Part shown: in pieces, positions 1 to 5,914 of the stretch
Position numbering within the stretch: the first letter of the stretch is position 1
How the letters are laid out: every line of letters starts with the position of its first letter
The notes under the pieces: generated by a model
Database searches by the model: none
What the model saw: the letters and a program-made list of their open reading frames with translations, nothing else
What the model was told of the DNA's origin: nothing
Translations under genes and position numbers: made by a program
Source of the DNA: Treponema sp.
Lineage (GTDB): Bacteria > Spirochaetota > Spirochaetia > Treponematales > Breznakiellaceae
Length of the DNA: 5,914 nt
NCBI GenBank assembly: GCA_031281685.1
Contig: JAITFA010000148.1
Span: 1 to 5,914, forward strand
Direction of reading: 5' to 3'

Positions 1-137
1 CCTCTTCCCATTTCAACGATGCGTTCCGCGAGTGTTGTCCGGGCGCGGTTCTTCTGCCAGATAGTCCCACCGATAATGGCTGCGGCAATCACAAAAATCA
101 CGCTAAAGCCGATTATAATATCTTTTTTAACTTTCAT
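1..137 (-). CDS. Partial small membrane-anchored protein, N-terminus only
   Basis: Only the first 45 codons lie in the window; the gene continues past the left edge. It starts MKVKKD, followed by a single hydrophobic stretch at about residues 7-27 ([18 protein letters not shown] and onward). A positively charged segment, [12 protein letters not shown], comes next. The basic N-terminus, one membrane helix and charged remainder fit a single-pass inner-membrane protein with its bulk outside the cytoplasm, or an uncleaved signal anchor. There is no lipobox cysteine. The ATG overlaps the 3' end of the recombinase remnant by 11 bp, and I see no Shine-Dalgarno sequence before it, which suggests translation coupled to the upstream gene. 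It is therefore probably the third gene of the ftsZ unit. I do not recognise the family, because the diagnostic part is missing. A coiled-coil or TPR protein anchored by this helix is possible but unsupported here. Confidence 0.7.
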   Translation of the reverse strand, partial: MKVKKDIIIGFSVIFVIAAAIIGGTIWQKNRARTTLAERIVEMGR

Positions 138-498
138 AATTTTTTAGCTTTGACAAATACTGCCAGTGTTTCTCGCAGAACAGTGATACGTCAACATGAG
201 TATATACCTGGGTCGTGGTCATGTTCGCGTGTCTTGGTAGTTCCTGTACGGTTCGGAGGTCAGCGCCGCCAGCAAGGAACGAGGTAGCAAAGCTGTGCCT
301 CAGTGTGTGGAGCTTTGACGAGGTTCCAGCAAGCGAGCGTGTATCAACCTCCTCAAGCTCAATGCCCTTTGCCGAAAGCCAGCTCAAAAAAAGCCGCAGT
401 TCCCCACGATACATTTCAACCGTAAGACGGACGCGGCGTTCCAATGACAAGGGTCTCGTATAATACCGCTCAAGCAGTTTCGACAGCGCCTGTTCCAT
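127..498 (-). CDS. Internally deleted XerC/XerD-type tyrosine recombinase, probably inactive
   Basis: This 123-residue frame joins two ends of a site-specific tyrosine recombinase that is normally about 300 residues long. Residues 1 to about 57 resemble the start of the N-terminal core-binding domain ([20 protein letters not shown], then LEEVDTRSL). From residue 60 the end of the catalytic domain follows: HTLRHSFAT (His64, Arg67), a histidine at 90 and the tyrosine nucleophile at 99 in [10 protein letters not shown]. The region that should hold the first catalytic arginine and the lysine, some 170-180 residues, is absent, and the frame is kept across the join. The usual LGH before the second histidine box is PRH here, another sign of relaxed constraint. 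The ATG is 11 nt after the ftsZ stop with only a weak GAGA upstream, and the 3' end overlaps the next gene by 11 bp. It is probably cotranscribed with ftsZ. Strand cleavage and exchange are not expected. A remaining role as a DNA-binding or coupling peptide cannot be excluded, but a decaying pseudogene is the simplest reading. Confidence 0.75.
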   Translation of the reverse strand: MEQALSKLLERYYTRPLSLERRVRLTVEMYRGELRLFLSWLSAKGIELEEVDTRSLAGTSSKLHTLRHSFATSFLAGGADLRTVQELPRHANMTTTQVYTHVDVSLFCEKHWQYLSKLKNYES

Positions 499-509
499 GG
501 AATCAAATC

Positions 510-1736
510 TCAGCCGCGTCTGCTGTTTCTTATGATCGCCGGAATTTCAAAATCATTATCCTGGTACGAAGGTTGCGCCCGGGCTGGACGGTCTTGCTGA
601 CCAGCGCTGCTGCTCCGGCTTATCATTTCCTTCCACTTATCATAAGGAATAAAGCTACCCTTATCGTCATCCTGAGCAGACGTTTTCCCGCTAAGCTCTT
701 CGCTGGCCTGTTTGGGCAACCGCTTTTCCGCCTTTGCCACCTGAAAGCCCGTGGCGACCACTGTTACGCGGATTTTATCCGCGAGGGTCTGGTCTACAAT
801 GACGCCGCAGATAATGTTGGCGTCCGGTGCAGCTTTCGCGGTAATGATCTTTATGGCTTCCTCATACTCAACCAGGGTAATATCATTCCCACCTGAAATG
901 TTTACCAAGATACGTGTTGCGCCTTCAACCGACGCACCTTCAAGCAGCGGGCTGTCAATAGCCGCATTTGCCGCCTCTGAAGCGCGGTTATCCCCGCTCC
1001 CGAAACCAATACCCATGAGGGCAACATCGCCCTCCCCCTGAATAATGGTCTCCACATCGGCAAAATCAATATTAATGAGGCCGATTTCCGTGATAAGGTC
1101 AGAAATGCCCTGCACTCCCTGACGCAATACCTCATCAGCGCGAAGAAAAGCCTCGGTGATGGTTGTTTTTCGTTCAACAATATTAAAAAGTTGCTCATTA
1201 GGAATAATGATCAAGGTATCCACGCATTTTCGTAGTTCATCAATGCCGACTTCAGCTTGACGCATTCGGTGTGTACCCTCCAGTTTGAATGGCTTTGTTA
1301 CCACACCCACGGTAAGTGCGCCACAGTCCCTTGCGATCTGAGCAATAACCGGCGCCGCGCCAGTGCCAGTACCGCCCCCCATGCCGGCGGTTACAAACAC
1401 CATGTTCGCGCCCTTGATCAGCTCGCTGATGGCCTCATGATCTTCGGAGGCAGCTTTCTGACCAACCTCAGGCTTCCCCCCCGCACCCAGTCCTTTAGTG
1501 ATTTTCGCGCCAATCTGCAATTTTTTGCTTGCCCTGCATTTCCTTTTTAAGTCCTGCACATCAGTATTAACCCCGATAAATTCAACGCCTTTCAAACCAC
1601 ACTCGATCATGCGATTAACCGCGTTACAACCGCCACCGCCCGCGCCAATAACTTTAATAACCGCCGGACTCGGATCAATAAGGTTGTCATCAGAGTCATC
1701 AATCACTTCAACATTCATGAGATTCGTAATATTCAT
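510..1736 (-). CDS. ftsZ: Cell division protein FtsZ
   Basis: This is the tubulin-like GTPase that polymerises into the cytoplasmic Z ring and recruits the division machinery. The protein is 408 residues, normal for the family. In order it has: a variable acidic N-terminus (1-24); the nucleotide-binding [13 protein letters not shown] near 31-43; the tubulin signature GGGTGTG at 120-126; the T7 synergy loop NIDFADV at 222-228, which supplies the catalytic aspartates; the C-terminal GTPase-stimulating domain to about 333; a low-complexity linker at about 336-392; and a conserved C-terminal peptide DFEIPAIIR at 395-403, the docking site for partners such as FtsA or ZipA-like anchors. It ends in the basic residues NSRRG. 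I chose the ATG at 1736 because GGGGGA sits 4 nt before it. The longer frame opening with TTG at 1748 would start on top of that ribosome site. It is the first gene of its unit, with its own promoter. The gene before it is a divergent helicase, not ftsA. Confidence 0.97.
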   Translation of the reverse strand: MNITNLMNVEVIDDSDDNLIDPSPAVIKVIGAGGGGCNAVNRMIECGLKGVEFIGVNTDVQDLKRKCRASKKLQIGAKITKGLGAGGKPEVGQKAASEDHEAISELIKGANMVFVTAGMGGGTGTGAAPVIAQIARDCGALTVGVVTKPFKLEGTHRMRQAEVGIDELRKCVDTLIIIPNEQLFNIVERKTTITEAFLRADEVLRQGVQGISDLITEIGLINIDFADVETIIQGEGDVALMGIGFGSGDNRASEAANAAIDSPLLEGASVEGATRILVNISGGNDITLVEYEEAIKIITAKAAPDANIICGVIVDQTLADKIRVTVVATGFQVAKAEKRLPKQASEELSGKTSAQDDDKGSFIPYDKWKEMISRSSSAGQQDRPARAQPSYQDNDFEIPAIIRNSRRG

Positions 1737-1740
1737 AAAG

Positions 1741-1746
1741 TCCCCC
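1741..1746 (-). promoter_or_regulatory. Ribosome binding site that fixes the ftsZ start
   Basis: On the minus strand GGGGGA is followed by CTTT and then ATG (1736). The purine run pairs with the 16S tail if one G-U pair is allowed. It lies 4 nt before the ATG, and it contains the first bases of the alternative TTG-started frame, so initiation at the TTG is unlikely. Confidence 0.7.
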
Positions 1747-1767
1747 AACTTACTATCCCCAAGGACG

Positions 1768-1786
1768 GACGATAAAATATATCGTC
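1768..1786. promoter_or_regulatory. 19-bp perfect dyad at the predicted 5' end of the ftsZ transcript
   Basis: The arms GACGATA (1768-1774) and TATCGTC (1780-1786) are exact reverse complements around the 5-nt spacer AAATA. The predicted ftsZ transcription start, about 7 nt past the -10 box, is near 1783-1784. The dyad is therefore either an operator over the start point or a 5'-terminal stem-loop in the mRNA. It also covers the position where a -35 element of the opposing promoter would lie (about 1779-1784). What can be seen is the symmetry; function is inferred. Confidence 0.5.
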
Positions 1787-1789
1787 ATA

Positions 1790-1818
1790 ATGATAAGATG
1801 GTACAATACCTGAGTCAA
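1790..1818 (-). promoter_or_regulatory. Sigma-70 type promoter for ftsZ
   Basis: Minus-strand TTGACT (1818-1813) matches the -35 consensus at five of six positions. A 17-bp spacer separates it from TATCAT (1795-1790), four of six at -10. The predicted start lies near 1783, giving a leader of about 47 nt before the ATG at 1736. This is the best promoter match in the window and fits ftsZ heading its own transcription unit. Confidence 0.65.
1799..1807 (+). promoter_or_regulatory. Candidate extended -10 promoter for the DinG-type helicase
   Basis: TGGTACAAT has the TGn extension plus a five-of-six -10 hexamer, TACAAT. No good -35 is present at the proper distance, which extended -10 promoters tolerate. 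It lies inside the spacer of the ftsZ promoter on the other strand. The leader to the GTG at 1905 would be about 90 nt. A weaker alternative is TTGCGG (1870-1875) with TATATT (1891-1896, 15-bp spacer) or TATTTT (1893-1898, 17-bp spacer). That would place the start almost on the GTG and give a near-leaderless message. Confidence 0.35.
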
Positions 1819-1904
1819 CAATTTTCTTCAAGTACGTTATGGCGGTTTGACGCGGTTTTTATGCTGGTATTGCGGCAAAGACTTTTCCATTATATTTTGA
1901 ATCG

Positions 1905-4133
1905 GTGAAACCTGTAAAACCGCCGCGCAAATCACCGCAACAGAAAACTGGCGTCGAAAAGGCCGCATCCCGTACTCGCGGCAAGCGCACTTCCGGTAAA
2001 GAAGCGCGCAAGGAGCGGACCCCCAGCGATACTCCGCCTGATGAGTGGATGCTCGACGAGCAGACCATCATCGCGGCACTGGAAGAGGGCGGAGCCATAG
2101 CAAAGCGGCTGAACACCTACGAACTGCGGCAATCCCAGCTTGACCTTATGCGCCTGGTGATACGCGGCTTTAACAATGACGCGATTGTGGCGGCTGAGGC
2201 GGGAACCGGCGTGGGCAAATCATTCGCGTACCTTCTGCCTGCCCTGAGCCACGTCCTGCTCAACAACGAGCGGATCGTTATTTCTACCGCAACCATCACT
2301 TTACAGGAACAGCTTTACGAAAAAGACATTCCCCTGGTACGTTCCGCTCTAGGGGTTGATGTCAAGGTCGTGCTTATGAAAGGCCGGGGAAACTATCTCT
2401 GCCTCCGAAGGTTTGATGAGACAGCCAGAGAACAAAACTTTCTTACAGACCCTGAGTATGAGGCGCTTCAAGCCGTGAGCGCATGGATTGACACAACCCA
2501 CACCGGCGTGCGCTCGGACATTTCGTTCCCCCTGCCTGATTCGCTCTGGGCCCGTGTTGCCTGCGAAGCGGATCTCTGCATGGGACAGCGTTGCCCTGAG
2601 CGGAAACGCTGTTTCTTTCAGGCGCTCCGCGCCCAAGCCGCAGCCGCGCCTGTGCTTGTGGTGAACCATCACCTGCTTTTCGCGGACGCTTCAGCGCGGC
2701 GCGACGGCGCAGGCTACGACGGCACGGTGGTACTGCCGCTGTACCACCGCGTCGTCATCGATGAGGCGCATACAGTGGAAGAAGCGGCAAGCTCGTTCTT
2801 TTCCGAGCAGTTCAGCCGCTTTTCGATATACCGTCAAACCGGTCGCCTGTTCAGAAGACAGCGGGGCAACCTGCGTGGTCTGCTCGCGCTTATTCTGCCA
2901 GCCTTACACGCGGAAAACCAGCTTGGCGAAATTGAGAGCGTAAACCAAAAGCTGCGGGACAGCGCCGACTCGCTGGACAAGACCGCGCTTGAACTATGCA
3001 AACGGGAAGGCGTTTTCCGCCTGACGCCTGATGCGGACAAGGACATTCGCGCCGCGCTGATTCCGTGTGTCGAAGACCTGCGCTCCCGGGTTCAGGCATA
3101 TACAGCGCTCATCAAGGATATGCTTGAAACAAGCGCTGAAAACGAAAATGAAGAAAACGCCGTCGTCTGGGAGATAAAAGCCATACGCAAACGCCTTGAG
3201 TCCATCGCCCAGCTATGCCGCGTGTTTATTGAGTATCAGCAGCACCCGGACAAGGTACTCTGGCTGGAACGGCACAACAGCGGCGGCGAACCCTGGGTAA
3301 GTTTTACCTCAACACCGCTTAACGTCTCGCCGGTGTTAAAAGAAGCTGTCTTCGACCCCAATAAAACCGTGGTCTGCGTATCGGCAACCCTCACCGTGAA
3401 CGATACCTTTGACTACTGGGCAAGTCGCTGCGGCTTGGCGCTGGTAGTCGAGCGGCTGGTACTGCGCGGACAGTTCCCCTCGCCGTTTCCCTACGCCACT
3501 TCGGTGCTTCTGGCGATACCAACCGACGCGCCTCTGCCCCTGCCGGACGCCCCGTACCGCGATTTTGTAAACACGGCGGTCGGCACTCTTACCGCCTGCG
3601 CCGGCGGCTCGGCGCTCATCCTCTTTACCTCCTACAGCGCTTTGGAAAGCGCCTACAACGCCTCCAAAACGCTGCTTGAAAAGCAGGGAATCCGCTGCCT
3701 CAAGCAGGGCGATGACGACCGCAGCCGCCTGCTCAAAACCTTTCTCGCCGAAGAAACGAGCGTGCTTTTTGCCACTGACTCGTTCTGGGAAGGCGTTGAC
3801 GCGCCCGGCGATACCCTGCGCATGGTGATACTCTGCCGCCTGCCGTTCAGAACACCCAACGAGCCGGTCTTCGCGGCCCGCTGTGAAGACCTTGAGCGGC
3901 GCGGCGGCAACTCCTTCATGGAATTGTCTGTGCCGGAATCAGTGATGAAGTTTAAGCAGGGCTTTGGACGGCTCATGCGCCGGTCAAGCGACCACGGCGT
4001 AGTGGTGGTACTCGACGCCCGTGTGATACGCAAGTTCTACGGCAAGGTGTTCCTTAGTTCCCTGCCTAAAACCAAAACCTGTTTCGCTGAATTACGAACC
4101 ATAGCGAACAAGATTGAGTGGTTTCTCGGATGA
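1905..4133 (+). CDS. dinG: DinG/XPD-family iron-sulfur ATP-dependent DNA helicase
   Basis: This is a superfamily 2 helicase of the DinG/YoaA/XPD group. Characterised members use ATP to unwind DNA 5' to 3', acting on R-loops, D-loops and stalled forks in the cytoplasm. The 742 residues hold the complete set: a Q-motif-like YELRQSQ (72-78), Walker A AEAGTGVGKS (97-106), motif Ia STATITLQEQL (127-137), four cluster cysteines, the DEAH box (286-289), SATLT (493-497), LFTSY (573-577), DSFWEGVDAPG (625-635) and motif VI QGFGRLMRR (685-693). Cys166, 225, 230 and 236 are the likely 4Fe-4S ligands; the 5- and 6-residue steps match E. coli DinG as I remember it, and Cys220 is an extra. There is no exonuclease domain of the Gram-positive type. 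The start is uncertain. GTG at 1905 lacks a clear ribosome site and gives a Lys/Arg/Pro-rich, probably disordered stretch of 48 residues. ATG at 2049 would still keep the whole helicase core. The gene is divergent from ftsZ and convergent with the next gene. Confidence 0.93.
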   Translation: MKPVKPPRKSPQQKTGVEKAASRTRGKRTSGKEARKERTPSDTPPDEWMLDEQTIIAALEEGGAIAKRLNTYELRQSQLDLMRLVIRGFNNDAIVAAEAGTGVGKSFAYLLPALSHVLLNNERIVISTATITLQEQLYEKDIPLVRSALGVDVKVVLMKGRGNYLCLRRFDETAREQNFLTDPEYEALQAVSAWIDTTHTGVRSDISFPLPDSLWARVACEADLCMGQRCPERKRCFFQALRAQAAAAPVLVVNHHLLFADASARRDGAGYDGTVVLPLYHRVVIDEAHTVEEAASSFFSEQFSRFSIYRQTGRLFRRQRGNLRGLLALILPALHAENQLGEIESVNQKLRDSADSLDKTALELCKREGVFRLTPDADKDIRAALIPCVEDLRSRVQAYTALIKDMLETSAENENEENAVVWEIKAIRKRLESIAQLCRVFIEYQQHPDKVLWLERHNSGGEPWVSFTSTPLNVSPVLKEAVFDPNKTVVCVSATLTVNDTFDYWASRCGLALVVERLVLRGQFPSPFPYATSVLLAIPTDAPLPLPDAPYRDFVNTAVGTLTACAGGSALILFTSYSALESAYNASKTLLEKQGIRCLKQGDDDRSRLLKTFLAEETSVLFATDSFWEGVDAPGDTLRMVILCRLPFRTPNEPVFAARCEDLERRGGNSFMELSVPESVMKFKQGFGRLMRRSSDHGVVVVLDARVIRKFYGKVFLSSLPKTKTCFAELRTIANKIEWFLG

Positions 4134-4139
4134 CGCCCC

Positions 4140-4155
4140 GCGTGAGCGATCACGC
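4140..4155. other. Short hairpin between convergent genes, possible weak terminator
   Basis: GCGTGA (4140-4145) and TCACGC (4150-4155) form a perfect 6-bp stem closing a GCGA loop, which is of the GNRA type. It sits in the 16-nt gap after the helicase stop and covers the stop codon of the opposing gene. Neither strand has a T-run after it, so it is not a canonical intrinsic terminator. A transcript-end or stability role is only suggested by its position. Confidence 0.3.
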
Positions 4156-5679
4156 CTCGCTGTCAAATACGGTCTCGCCAATGTCCGTCGCTTGAATCCC
4201 GCCGCGGTACTTCTCAAGCGCGGCTTTTTCCCGCTCAAGTTCCGTAAAGCTATACACCGTGCTGCCGTCGTCGGCAATGCTGACTTCGGGAACCGCGTAT
4301 GACCCCAGTTCCTTGATAATCCGCTCCTGAGCCGCGCCGATGTTTTTGGGGCGGCTCACGTCCAGCTCCACTGCCGCGCCAATGTCAGTACGTTTCACGC
4401 TGCGGGGAAAGCCCCAAATCCGGCTATACCCCAGCTTCCGCAGGTTTTCCATCTTGATACGCTCGTTATCCCTCTTCACCAAGCCGGAGCGAACCAATGG
4501 TATGAGCCAGAAAAAGATAGAGAACACCAGCGGGACCATACCTAGCCCTATCATAATCAAGGGCAGGGGATTGTCGATAACCGAGGAGGACAGCGCGTAG
4601 GTGAGGCCGTACAGGTACGACGGAACCTCGCCGGACTGGGAAACGAGATGCGCCACTCGCTTGCCGCGGACAACACTGGTAACAATGGACACCGCGCCGG
4701 TCGAGAGCGCGTTAGTCAAAAAGTAAGAGCCAAAGAGCAGGTTCACCCCGTTTATCACGCTGAACCATACGTTCAGCTTTTTTGGGTTTGACGAAAACGC
4801 CTTGAGCCGCTTTAACGGGGAGGAGGAGCCAAACGAGCGGTCGCGTTTGTCAGCGCGGCGCAGCAGGGCGTCAAAACGGTAGACTACGGTTCCATCTTCC
4901 GTGGCTTCGGGGCTGCCGCCGAATTCAGCGCAGTACGCGGTGATGGCGCGGTCAGCTTCCTGGGGCGGAAGGCCCGTGAGGTTCATAAACTCCGGCAGGG
5001 AGATGACGCCTTTGCTCACTTGCAGGTACGAAATCACGGCTTGCTTTTCCCGCGCCGCCCAGTCCGCGTTGGGGTCGTCGTCCCCAAACACAAACGAGAA
5101 GATGGCTTTGTACAGGGGTTTTCCTTTTTTACGCGCCTTCTGAGCGCCTGAATATGAAGGGTTAAGCGATTTGGTTAGCTCTGAGTAAAACCAGATTCTG
5201 ATAATCAGATCAAAAATATGCGAAGCAAGGAAGATGCCTCCCAAACCGCCCCCCTTGGATTCCGAGCGGTCGCCGCCGGACATACTCGCCGCCAGCGACA
5301 ACAGGAGCGCCGCCAGCGCCAGAACCATGAAAAGCACAAAGTAACCCACGAGCATCACCATGATCCAGCCCTTGAACATGCCCTTGCCCACGACTTTTGC
5401 GCCCTTGCCCAGTTTGTCAGTGAAGCGGCGCAAGCCGGCTCGAAACCCGTGATACCTGCTCGTGAAGCCGCGAGGGAACGAATACTTGATCTCTCCAGAC
5501 GCGGTTACCTCAAGCCGCCCGGAATACTCGTCCGAGACTGCCGGGGCAAGCTCTTTCACGGTTTCCAGCGGCAGGGCGGTCCGCGCCACAATATCGGCGA
5601 CTGTCGCGCCTTGCTTCTGTTTTTTGAACGCATCGGTTACTTTCTGATACGCAGCCTTATCTTTTATCTGATACTCCAT
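4150..5679 (-). CDS. Multi-pass membrane protein with three winged-helix-like repeats, function unknown
   Basis: The protein is 509 residues long. Three similar modules each end in a beta-strand signature: about 11-69 (GEIKYSFP), about 211-270 (GTVVYRFD) and about 430-478 (GSTVYSFT). Each has helix-turn-helix-like segments before it, for example TVADIVARTALPLETVKELA in the first. Between modules 1 and 2 are membrane segments at about 104-131 and 147-165, then a basic stretch and the block FSFVFGDDDPN (194-204). Between modules 2 and 3 are hydrophobic segments at about 303-325 and 370-397. The soluble modules probably share the cytoplasmic side, given the basic residues beside the helices. The FSFVFGDDDPN block and the Y-x-F endings resemble, from memory, a cyanobacterial and plastid membrane protein family (At5g03900-like) with no firm function. 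ATG at 5679 is chosen because AGGGAG lies 6 nt before it; a frame opening with TTG at 5730 has no such support. The gene appears monocistronic and converges on the helicase gene. Confidence 0.85.
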   Translation of the reverse strand: MEYQIKDKAAYQKVTDAFKKQKQGATVADIVARTALPLETVKELAPAVSDEYSGRLEVTASGEIKYSFPRGFTSRYHGFRAGLRRFTDKLGKGAKVVGKGMFKGWIMVMLVGYFVLFMVLALAALLLSLAASMSGGDRSESKGGGLGGIFLASHIFDLIIRIWFYSELTKSLNPSYSGAQKARKKGKPLYKAIFSFVFGDDDPNADWAAREKQAVISYLQVSKGVISLPEFMNLTGLPPQEADRAITAYCAEFGGSPEATEDGTVVYRFDALLRRADKRDRSFGSSSPLKRLKAFSSNPKKLNVWFSVINGVNLLFGSYFLTNALSTGAVSIVTSVVRGKRVAHLVSQSGEVPSYLYGLTYALSSSVIDNPLPLIMIGLGMVPLVFSIFFWLIPLVRSGLVKRDNERIKMENLRKLGYSRIWGFPRSVKRTDIGAAVELDVSRPKNIGAAQERIIKELGSYAVPEVSIADDGSTVYSFTELEREKAALEKYRGGIQATDIGETVFDSEA

Positions 5680-5685
5680 CCTGAA

Positions 5686-5691
5686 CTCCCT
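5686..5691 (-). promoter_or_regulatory. Ribosome binding site that fixes the membrane-protein start
   Basis: Minus-strand AGGGAG lies 6 nt before the ATG at 5679, a near-ideal sequence and distance. It argues against the longer frame that begins with TTG at 5730, whose extra 17 residues are arginine-rich and unlike the rest of the protein. Confidence 0.8.
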
Positions 5692-5741
5692 TTGGAAACA
5701 TCGCCGATACGCCCGGCGCGGTTCCCGCAACTTATTTTGTT

Positions 5742-5770
5742 ATCTTACAGTGAGATCATAATCCTGTTAA
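5742..5770 (-). promoter_or_regulatory. Candidate sigma-70 promoter for the membrane-protein gene
   Basis: Minus-strand TTAACA (5770-5765) matches -35 at five of six positions. A 17-bp spacer is followed by TAAGAT (5747-5742), four of six at -10. Transcription would start near 5735, leaving a leader of about 56 nt that includes a GC-rich patch at 5706-5728. The start is upstream of the chosen ATG at 5679 and close to the rejected TTG at 5730, which also favours the shorter protein. Confidence 0.5.
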
Positions 5771-5848
5771 GGCAATAAGAAAAGACCGGTTTCTAACAAC
5801 AATGCAAAGTATCCCCTATCTGATGAACATCGAGCTGCCGCTGCTTAG

Positions 5849-5914
5849 AATTTCCACACCCATTTCTTAAAGTTCTAAACCCATTTCTAAAAACGCCGCG
5901 CCCATTTCTAAAAG
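5849..5914 (-). repeat. 21-bp tandem repeat, reading as seven-codon units (LEMGxxx), cut by the window edge
   Basis: On the minus strand the core TTAGAAATGGG recurs at exact 21-bp steps; the complementary CCCATTTCT begins at 5859, 5880 and 5901. The unit equals seven codons. From the right edge it reads LEMGAAF, then LEMGLEL, then a unit whose first codon is TAA instead of TTA (xEMGVEI). A fourth, strongly degenerate unit in the same phase covers 5828-5848. The frame is open from the edge at 5914 to the TAA at 5869-5867. It could therefore be the 3' end of a repeat-protein gene entering from the right, or a non-coding minisatellite that happens to read through. The remaining DNA between this array and the membrane-protein promoter (about 5771-5827) shows no gene I can support. 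Confidence 0.7.

Noticed and set aside
444..896. A 150-codon plus-strand frame across the 3' half of ftsZ.
   Set aside because: It is antisense to a clearly conserved gene and its translation shows no recognisable domain.
1737..1748. ftsZ starting at TTG 1748, adding four residues (MGDF).
   Set aside because: The TTG sits on the GGGGGA ribosome site of the ATG at 1736, and nothing comparable precedes the TTG.
1847..1873. Plus-strand promoter TTGACG with TATTGC.
   Set aside because: The spacer is only 15 bp and the -10 hexamer is a poor match; the extended -10 at 1799-1807 is better.
4134..4160. Intrinsic bidirectional terminator between the convergent genes.
   Set aside because: The 6-bp hairpin lacks a T-run on either side, so I list it only as a hairpin with a possible weak role.
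5680..5730. Membrane protein starting at TTG 5730, adding 17 arginine-rich residues.
   Set aside because: AGGGAG at 6 nt from the ATG at 5679 is far stronger, and the predicted transcript start is almost at the TTG.
5218..5778. A 186-codon plus-strand frame opposite the start of the membrane-protein gene.
   Set aside because: Its composition (rich in His, Arg and Gln) is typical of the antisense shadow of a GC3-rich gene, and it has no ribosome site.
5802..5870. A 22-codon plus-strand frame beginning MQSIPYLMN.
   Set aside because: It has no ribosome binding site, is very short, and its end lies in the tandem repeat.
5849..5914. CRISPR array.
   Set aside because: The period is only 21 bp with about 11 conserved bases, so there is no room for spacers of normal length, and no cas gene is present.

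Overview
The window looks like chromosomal DNA of a spirochaete, most probably a Treponema-like gut lineage. The main reason is the FtsZ sequence, which reads as treponemal to me from memory. The roughly even-GC, moderately GC3-rich coding style would fit the termite-gut treponemes. The genus is an inference and no database was searched. There is no phage, plasmid or insertion-sequence gene, apart from the remnant of a tyrosine recombinase.

Layout. Positions 1-1736 hold a minus-strand transcription unit read right to left. It contains ftsZ (510-1736), then a short, internally deleted XerC/XerD-type recombinase (127-498), then the first 45 codons of a small membrane-anchored protein that runs off the left edge (1-137). 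Positions 1737-1904 are a divergent control region. It has a good sigma-70 promoter for ftsZ, a 19-bp dyad at its predicted transcript start, and a candidate extended -10 promoter pointing the other way. Positions 1905-4133 (plus strand) encode a full-length DinG/XPD-family iron-sulfur DNA helicase. A 16-nt convergent gap with a small hairpin follows. Positions 4150-5679 (minus strand) encode a 509-residue multi-pass membrane protein of unknown function, built from three winged-helix-like repeats separated by membrane segments. Its promoter and ribosome binding site lie at 5686-5770. The right end (5828-5914) carries a 21-bp tandem repeat that continues past the window edge.

How the parts fit. 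FtsZ is the division-ring GTPase. Here it heads its own unit, with no ftsA directly upstream. XerC/XerD-type recombinases act at the division septum, but this copy has lost the middle of the protein, including two catalytic residues, so it is unlikely to recombine DNA. The DinG-type helicase is a genome-maintenance enzyme whose promoter region is shared with ftsZ. The large membrane protein is the least understood item. From memory, its repeat plan and an FSFVFGDDDPN block resemble a cyanobacterial and plastid protein family with no firm function.

Two start sites are set here by ribosome-binding sites rather than by the longest reading frame: ftsZ at 1736 and the membrane protein at 5679.
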